NCBI RefSeq assembly: GCF_014649335.1
Contig: NZ_BMSV01000005.1
Location: forward strand, 62,001-126,000
Direction: 5' to 3'
Length of the DNA stretch: 64,000 nucleotides
Source: Streptomyces roseolilacinus
GTDB taxonomy: Bacteria > Actinomycetota > Actinomycetes > Streptomycetales > Streptomycetaceae
Shown here: positions 58,960-64,000 of the stretch, piece after piece
Position numbering within the stretch: position 1 is the first letter of the stretch
Layout of the letters: every line of letters starts with the position of its first letter
Program-made: the position numbers and the translations under genes
Notes under the pieces: model-generated
What the model was told of the DNA's origin: nothing
What the model saw: the letters and a program-made list of their open reading frames with translations, nothing else
The model's database searches: none

Positions 58960-59023
58960 CCGCCTTCCCCTCGTGGACGACGTCGAACGCCGGGCACCGG
59001 CGAAGGAAACCGGTGGAGTGGTG

Positions 59024-60199
59024 ATGACGGAGCCGACCCCTTCCCCCCGGCGCGCGGCCGCGCCCGAGCGGGGAACCCCCGTGCGCTGCCCGGCGATCGA
59101 GCACCCCGACCTGCCGCTCGCCGACCCGGCCGCCCTCGACCCGCTGCTCGTCCGGCTCGCCTCCGCCGGCCCGGTCGGCGCCGACGAGACGTACCCGCTG
59201 GGCACCCTGCGCGCGGACGGCCGCGTCGACCTGTGCAAGCAGGGCCTCGGCCCGGACGGCGCCGCCCGCCTGCTCCCCGCCGCGGCCGCCTCCCCGCACG
59301 CCGCGCACCTCCTGCTGGGCACCAACGCCATCGGCGACGACGGCGCCCGCACGGTGGCCGCCGCCCTCCGCGAGGGCCACGGCCTGCACACCCTCTACCT
59401 CGGCTGCAACCGCATCGGCCCCGAGGGCGCCGCCGCCCTCGCCGGCCGGCTCGCGGACGACGCCACCGTCCGCGCCCTGTGGCTCAAGCGCAACCCGGTC
59501 GGCGACGACGGCGTACGGGCCCTCGCCGCCGCCCTGCGCCGCAACACCGCCCTGCGCACCCTCGACCTCGTCAACACCGGCCTCACCACGGCCGGCCTGC
59601 GCGCCCTCCTCGACGCGCTCACCGGCCGCGACCGCCCCGTCGAGCGGCTCTTCCTCGGCGGCAACGGCCTCACCGCCGACGCCGCGCCCCTCCTGGCCGC
59701 GCTCGCCCGCGACGCCGGCGTGCGCGAGCTGTACCTGCCCGCCAACCACCTCGGCGACGACGGCGCCGCCGTCCTCGCCGGGGCCGCCGACCCGGGCCGC
59801 CCCCTCCGCCTCGGTCTCGGCGGCAACGGCGTCGGCCCCGCGGGGGCCCGCTCCCTCGCCGCCGCCCTCGACGGCGTCGAGACCCTGGACCTGGGCCGCC
59901 CCCGATCGGAGCGGAGCCTCGGCGCGCCCCCCAACCACACCGGCGACGACGGCGCCGCCGCCCTCGCCGCGGCCCTGCCCGGCAGCCCCCTGCGCCGCCT
60001 CGAACTCCGCCACACCGGGCTCACCGGACGCGGCGCGAAGGTGCTCCTGGCCGCCGTCCCCGACGACTCGCCGCTGGAGTACGTCGGTCTCGGCCCCGGC
60101 CTGCCCCGCCGGGTGAAGCGTTCCTTCCACCAGCGCCTGCGCCCGTCCGCCGGATCGGCCCACCCCGACCTGCGCGCGATAGGGAGTGTCCACCGGTGA
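59024..60199 (+). CDS. leucine-rich-repeat (RNI-type) protein
   Basis: A 391-residue protein. From about residue 80 it has repeated 27-29-residue RNI-type LRR units (LYLGCNRIGPEGAAALAGRL; LWLKRNPVGDDGVRALAAAL; LYLPANHLGDDGAAVLAGA), a horseshoe scaffold for protein binding. The N-terminal part is unassigned. No membrane segment. ATG 59024 follows GGTGGAG, 64 bp after the tRNA-like element. It overlaps the ankyrin gene (GTGA) and is probably an adaptor for the MoxR/VWA genes further on. Confidence 0.82.
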   Translation: MTEPTPSPRRAAAPERGTPVRCPAIEHPDLPLADPAALDPLLVRLASAGPVGADETYPLGTLRADGRVDLCKQGLGPDGAARLLPAAAASPHAAHLLLGTNAIGDDGARTVAAALREGHGLHTLYLGCNRIGPEGAAALAGRLADDATVRALWLKRNPVGDDGVRALAAALRRNTALRTLDLVNTGLTTAGLRALLDALTGRDRPVERLFLGGNGLTADAAPLLAALARDAGVRELYLPANHLGDDGAAVLAGAADPGRPLRLGLGGNGVGPAGARSLAAALDGVETLDLGRPRSERSLGAPPNHTGDDGAAALAAALPGSPLRRLELRHTGLTGRGAKVLLAAVPDDSPLEYVGLGPGLPRRVKRSFHQRLRPSAGSAHPDLRAIGSVHR

Positions 60200-62088
60200 G
60201 CCTCCCGCGCCCCGACGAGGCGAGCTCCTGGCAGCGTGCCCGCCGCTACGCGGTGCCCCGGTGGATGATCGAGCGGGCCACCGCGCACCGCCTCGCCGGG
60301 GACTGGGCCGCCGCCTGCGCCACCGCCCACGTCGACCTCGCCTTCGACCCGGCGGGCGTCGCCGGCCGGCACGGCGCGGACACCGCCGCCGCGCTCCTCG
60401 ACGACCTGCGCCACCTCGCCCCCGACCTGCTGCGCTGGCACCTGCCCCGGGTCCTCGGCGGCCGGACGACCCTCGCCCCCGACCTGGACGTCGTCCTCGC
60501 CGCGTACGGGCCGCCCGGCGGGCACGGCCCCCACCTGTACGTCACCACCCCGCCCATGGTCGCCGGCCCGCAGCGCCTCACCCTGCGCCTCGGGACGCCC
60601 CGCCGCGCCCGGCCGGGCTTCCCCGCCCCCACCCACGACTGGACGGCCGCCCGCCACCTGTGGGACGCCCGGCGCGCCGGCGAACTGCGCGAACGGGTGG
60701 GCGGCGGCCCGGACCGGGCTCCGTTCTGCCACGCCGACGGCACCCTGCGGTCCGCCGTCGAACTGCCCACCGCCGACCCCGGCCCCGGCGACCCGGCCGG
60801 GCGCGGCGAATGGATCGACCTGGCCTTCGACGCGGGCGACTTCGAGGCCGCGTTCGCCGCGGCGGGCATCGACTACGACCCGACACCGCCGCCCTCCCGC
60901 CACCGCGCCCCCGCCGTCGGCCCCGGCGGACTCCTGGGGAGCCGCGCGACGGACGTCGCCCGGGTCGCGGCCGAGGTGCGGCGCCTCGCCGCCCACGGAC
61001 GCGGCGACCGCTTCACCGTTCCGCTCGGCTGGCGGACCGTCATCCTGTTCGAACCCACCGGGCCCGGACCGGACGCGCCGGTCCGGATCCGGCAGGTCAC
61101 GCGCGAGACCGTGGAGGGCGCGCCCGCCCTCGCGGAGGCGCACTGGCGGCGCCTGCCCGACCTCGACCTGCTGCGCGGCGGCAGGGTGACGCCCCGGGAA
61201 CTGCACCCGCTCGTCGCCCGCTCCCTGTTCCCCGCCCTCGACCCGCAGGGGCCCGGGACGGGGCCGGCGCCGGCGTACGGACCACCCGGCCCCGACGCGC
61301 CCGAGCCGGTCCGCGTGCGCTGCCGCGGCGAGTGGCACCGGGTCGTGTTCCGCGACGGCGCCCTCCACATGCCGCACACCGGGGAGGAGCAGCGCCGCGA
61401 GCGGGCGCTGCGCGCCTTCGGCGGCGCCGTGACCGGCTGCTTCGCCGCCCAGCAGGCATGGACCTCCCGCGGCTCCCGGCTCCCCAAGGCGCTGCGGGCC
61501 CAGCGGCGGGACCTGTTCCTGCGCGCCCAGCACGGCGACACCCCCGGGGTGACCGCGCTCCTGGACGCGGGCCTCGACCCGCACGTCCGCGACGCCGACG
61601 GCCGCACCCTCCTGCACGCGCTGAACCTCCTGGACCACGAGGCGCTGCTGCCCCGGCTGCTGGCGGCGGGCCTGGAGCTGGAGGCGCGGGACGTCCTCGG
61701 CCGCACCCCGCTGTTCACCGCCGTCAACGACCGGGGGAGCGCCGCCCTCGTCGAGGCGCTGCTGGCCGCCGGCGCCCGCGTCGACGTGGTCGACGGGCAG
61801 GAGCGGTCCCTGGCACACCTCGTCCGCATGTACGGCCGCACGGACCTGCGGTCCCTGCGGGAGCGGGTCCTGCGGGACCACCCCGGCCTGGGCGCCTCCT
61901 GGTGGGAGCGCTCCGACGACGCGTCCGACCTGTTCGACGTGCCCGACGCGTCTGACGAGCCGAGGCACGAACCGGAGCCGCCGGACGGGCCGGAACCGGA
62001 ACACGGGCCCGACCCGTTCGGCGGTCCGGGCGGGAGCGGCGGTGCCCCCCGGGGCACCGGGGACGACGACGCGGAGGACGACGCATGA
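60196..62088 (+). CDS. ankyrin-repeat protein with large unassigned N-terminal region
   Basis: A 630-residue protein. The N-terminal 420 residues are not recognised; they contain many Trp/Arg and two acidic-hydrophobic blocks (GEWIDLAFDAGDFEAAFAAAG). About 430-560 holds three ankyrin repeats (LFLRAQHGDTPGVTALLDAGLDPHVRDADGRTLLHAL; LEARDVLGRTPLFTAVNDRG). A Glu/Pro/Gly-rich acidic tail ends it. It is coupled by GTGA to the LRR gene and ATGA to the MoxR gene. Likely a substrate receptor or target of the ATPase. Confidence 0.8.
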   Translation: MSLPRPDEASSWQRARRYAVPRWMIERATAHRLAGDWAAACATAHVDLAFDPAGVAGRHGADTAAALLDDLRHLAPDLLRWHLPRVLGGRTTLAPDLDVVLAAYGPPGGHGPHLYVTTPPMVAGPQRLTLRLGTPRRARPGFPAPTHDWTAARHLWDARRAGELRERVGGGPDRAPFCHADGTLRSAVELPTADPGPGDPAGRGEWIDLAFDAGDFEAAFAAAGIDYDPTPPPSRHRAPAVGPGGLLGSRATDVARVAAEVRRLAAHGRGDRFTVPLGWRTVILFEPTGPGPDAPVRIRQVTRETVEGAPALAEAHWRRLPDLDLLRGGRVTPRELHPLVARSLFPALDPQGPGTGPAPAYGPPGPDAPEPVRVRCRGEWHRVVFRDGALHMPHTGEEQRRERALRAFGGAVTGCFAAQQAWTSRGSRLPKALRAQRRDLFLRAQHGDTPGVTALLDAGLDPHVRDADGRTLLHALNLLDHEALLPRLLAAGLELEARDVLGRTPLFTAVNDRGSAALVEALLAAGARVDVVDGQERSLAHLVRMYGRTDLRSLRERVLRDHPGLGASWWERSDDASDLFDVPDASDEPRHEPEPPDGPEPEHGPDPFGGPGGSGGAPRGTGDDDAEDDA

Positions 62089-63284
62089 CCACCACGACCG
62101 CGGCCTCCCCGGTGCCCGGCCCCCTCGCCGCGGCCGACGCCCTCAACGCCCGGCTGGGCGCCACCCGCACCGAGCCCGCCGGCAACCCGCGCCTGGAGGC
62201 CCTCGCCCTCGCCGTCACCGCCAACCAGCCCGTGCTCCTCTGGGGCGAGCCCGGCATCGGCAAGTCCGCCGGGATCGGGCAGCTCGCCGCCGGGCTCGGG
62301 CTGCCGCTGGAGACGGTCATCGCCAGCGTCCACGAGCCGTCCGACTTCGCGGGCCTGCCCGTCGTCGGCGACGACCCGGCCACGACCGGCGTGCCGATGG
62401 CCCCGCCGGACTGGGCGGTCCGCCTCGCCCGCACCGGCCACGGCCTGCTGTTCTTCGACGAGTTGTCGTCCGCCCCGCCCGCCGTGCAGGCCGCGCTCCT
62501 GCGCGTCGTCCTCGAACGCCGCGTCGGCAGCCTCCCCCTCCCCGCGTCCGTACGCGTCGTCGCCGCCGCGAACCCGCCCTCCAGCGCCGCGGACGGCTGG
62601 CACCTCAGCCCGCCGCTCGCCAACCGGTTCGTGCACCTCCACTGGACCCACGACCCGCGCACGGTCGCCCGCGGCCTGGCCGGCACGTGGCCGGAGTCCG
62701 GCGTCCCCGTCGTCGACCCCGCCAAGGCGCCCGGCGCCGTCGCCCGGGCCCGCGGCGCCGTCTCCGCCTTCCTCACCGCCCGCCCCGGCCTCGTCCACCA
62801 CCTCCCCGAGGACGCCGAGAGCCGGGGCCGCGCGTGGCCCTCGCCGCGCACCTGGGAGATGGCGCTGCGCCTCCTCGCCACCGCCTACGCGACCGGCACC
62901 GGCCGGGAGGCCCTGGCCGCCGCGCTGACGGGCGCCGTGGGGGAGGGCGCGGGCATCGAGCTGCTGTCCTACCTGGAGCACCTGGACCTGCCGGACCCCG
63001 ACCGGGTCCTGGCCGACCCCGACGCGTTCGCTCTGCCCGAGCGGGGGGACCGGCAGCTGGCGTTCCTCATCGCCGTGGTCTCCGCCGTCCGGAGCGACCC
63101 GACCCGGGAGCGCTGGGAGGCCGGCTGGGCGGTCCTCGCCAAGGCCGTCGAGGCGGGCGTCCCCGACGTGGCCGCCCGCGCCGCCACCGACCTCGCCGCG
63201 ATGCGGGAGGCCGACTGGCCCGTGCCGCCCGGCATCGACGGGTTCGTGGACCTGCTCCGGCAGTCCGGCGCCCTGGCCGGCTGA
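62085..63284 (+). CDS. MoxR-type AAA+ ATPase
   Basis: A 399-residue AAA+ protein of the MoxR class. Walker A GEPGIGKS (54-61), Walker B LLFFDELSS (121-129), then PPSSAADGWHLSPPLANRFVHL as the sensor 1/arginine-finger region. MoxR ATPases remodel or load metal into partner proteins that carry VWA domains. ATGA overlap with the ankyrin gene and a VWA-type gene 10 bp downstream support that here. Confidence 0.92.
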   Translation: MTTTTAASPVPGPLAAADALNARLGATRTEPAGNPRLEALALAVTANQPVLLWGEPGIGKSAGIGQLAAGLGLPLETVIASVHEPSDFAGLPVVGDDPATTGVPMAPPDWAVRLARTGHGLLFFDELSSAPPAVQAALLRVVLERRVGSLPLPASVRVVAAANPPSSAADGWHLSPPLANRFVHLHWTHDPRTVARGLAGTWPESGVPVVDPAKAPGAVARARGAVSAFLTARPGLVHHLPEDAESRGRAWPSPRTWEMALRLLATAYATGTGREALAAALTGAVGEGAGIELLSYLEHLDLPDPDRVLADPDAFALPERGDRQLAFLIAVVSAVRSDPTRERWEAGWAVLAKAVEAGVPDVAARAATDLAAMREADWPVPPGIDGFVDLLRQSGALAG

Positions 63285-63294
63285 GGCACCCCGC

Positions 63295-64000
63295 ATGGCC
63301 GCCCCGCCGCCCGGCCGCCCCGGCACCGCGCCCGCCGCCCTGGACCGGACGAAACTGCTCGCCGCCCGCTACCGCGCGGCGACCGACCGCCCGTACCTGG
63401 CGTCGGCGCTGTACGCGCTGACCGTCGTCGAGAGCCACGACGTGCCCACCATGGGCGTGGACCGGCACTGGCGGTGCTACGCGTCACCCGCGTTCGTCGC
63501 CGCGACCCCGGTCGCCGAGCTGGCCGCCGTGTGGGTCCACGAGGCCGCCCACCTGCTGCGCGACCACCACGACCGGGCCGGCCGGCTCCCGGCCGCCGAC
63601 CAGCGCGACCGGTACCGCGTCAACGTCGCCCAGGACTGCGAGATCAACGACGACCTCCTCGCCGACGGCCTGCCCCTGCCGGCCGGCCGCGTGGAGCCCC
63701 GCCGCTACGGGCTGCCCGAGGGCCGGCTGTTCGAGGAGTACGTCACCGGGCTGCCGCCCGAGGTGCGGGCCCACGACTGCGGGTCCGGCGCGCACGGGCA
63801 CCGTTCGCCCTGGGACCTCACCGGACCGGGCGGCCCCGCCCGGATCGGCACCACCGAGGCGCAGGCCCTGCGCCGGGCGACCGCCGAGGCCATGCGCGCC
63901 CACCTGCGGGGCCGCGGCACTCTGCCGGGCGGCTGGCGGCGCTGGGCGGAGCAGGTCCTCGAACCGGTCGTGGACTGGCGCCGGGCGCTCGCCGGGGCCG
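63295..64000 (+). CDS. putative metallopeptidase/VWA-type protein (DUF2201), truncated by window end
   Basis: The first 235 codons are present. A zinc-protease-like HEAAH motif lies at 82-86 (VWVHEAAHLLRDHH), followed by VNVAQDCEINDDLL, typical of the putative metallopeptidase domain that precedes a C-terminal VWA-like domain in DUF2201 proteins. The VWA part would lie past the window. It follows the MoxR gene by 10 bp; the two families are regularly paired, with the ATPase acting on the VWA protein. Confidence 0.8.
   Translation, partial: MAAPPPGRPGTAPAALDRTKLLAARYRAATDRPYLASALYALTVVESHDVPTMGVDRHWRCYASPAFVAATPVAELAAVWVHEAAHLLRDHHDRAGRLPAADQRDRYRVNVAQDCEINDDLLADGLPLPAGRVEPRRYGLPEGRLFEEYVTGLPPEVRAHDCGSGAHGHRSPWDLTGPGGPARIGTTEAQALRRATAEAMRAHLRGRGTLPGGWRRWAEQVLEPVVDWRRALAGA

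Noticed and set aside
58883..58962. Functional selenocysteine or suppressor tRNA (loop centre TCA)
   Set aside because: U33 is absent, the anticodon stem is bulged, and the long variable arm of tRNA-Sec is missing, so I list it only as tRNA-like.

Overview
The window reads as chromosomal DNA from a Streptomyces or very close actinomycete. GC content is very high, nearly every third codon position is G or C, and GTG starts with GGAGG-type ribosome sites and 4-nt GTGA/ATGA gene overlaps are common. The gene set is typical of the genus: a cvnA-D conservon, a DUF2637-like protein, streptogrisin-type and thermolysin-type secreted proteases, an ABC sugar importer without its own ATPase, and a terpene cyclase/P450 pair. 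I saw no rRNA, insertion sequence, prophage or CRISPR array. The only tRNA signal is an aberrant tRNA-like element.

Layout. 1-3.7 kb: an alpha/beta hydrolase (cut by the window edge) divergent from a TetR regulator, then an acyl-CoA dehydrogenase with a PadR regulator; both regulators have palindromic operators beside them. 3.7-13.7 kb: glycan degradation, with a secreted GH5 mannanase behind a CebR/CelR-type palindrome, a three-gene envelope/stress-type operon, a secreted S1 protease, and a four-gene operon (lipoprotein, two permeases, GH1 beta-glycosidase). 13.9-16.8 kb: small membrane proteins, including a membrane-anchored PemK/MazF-like domain. 16.8-22.5 kb: asnB with a DHA2 exporter, a TPR protein, a methyltransferase and a small protein with 7-residue repeats.

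22.7-29.9 kb holds the most unusual locus: three translationally coupled genes (class III cyclase-like protein, TPR-CHAT protease, helical/TPR protein with a disordered linker) converging on a caspase-family gene. This looks like a signal-activated protease or conflict module. 30.3-34.7 kb: a cupin, a GH25 lysozyme, and a membrane receptor joining a degenerate P-loop-like domain to an extracytoplasmic ligand-binding domain. 34.7-40.8 kb: a ROK regulator whose own operator is almost identical (20 of 23 positions) to the one in front of the ABC/GH1 operon 21 kb away, linking the two loci, followed by SRPBCC, FAD-oxidoreductase, SDR and P-loop kinase genes.

41-46 kb: secreted S8 and M4 proteases around a MerR-type regulator. 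46.2-51.8 kb: a terpene synthase-P450 operon followed by a large LuxR-type (LAL) regulator that is frameshifted by a 14-bp tandem duplication. 51.8-57.5 kb: a conservon (sensor kinase-like, roadblock, DUF742, GTPase) with pentapeptide-repeat and methyltransferase genes. 57.6-64 kb: a CapA-like protein, the tRNA-like element, and a coupled LRR / ankyrin / MoxR ATPase / HExxH-VWA-type gene set that runs off the window and looks like a second regulated NTPase module.
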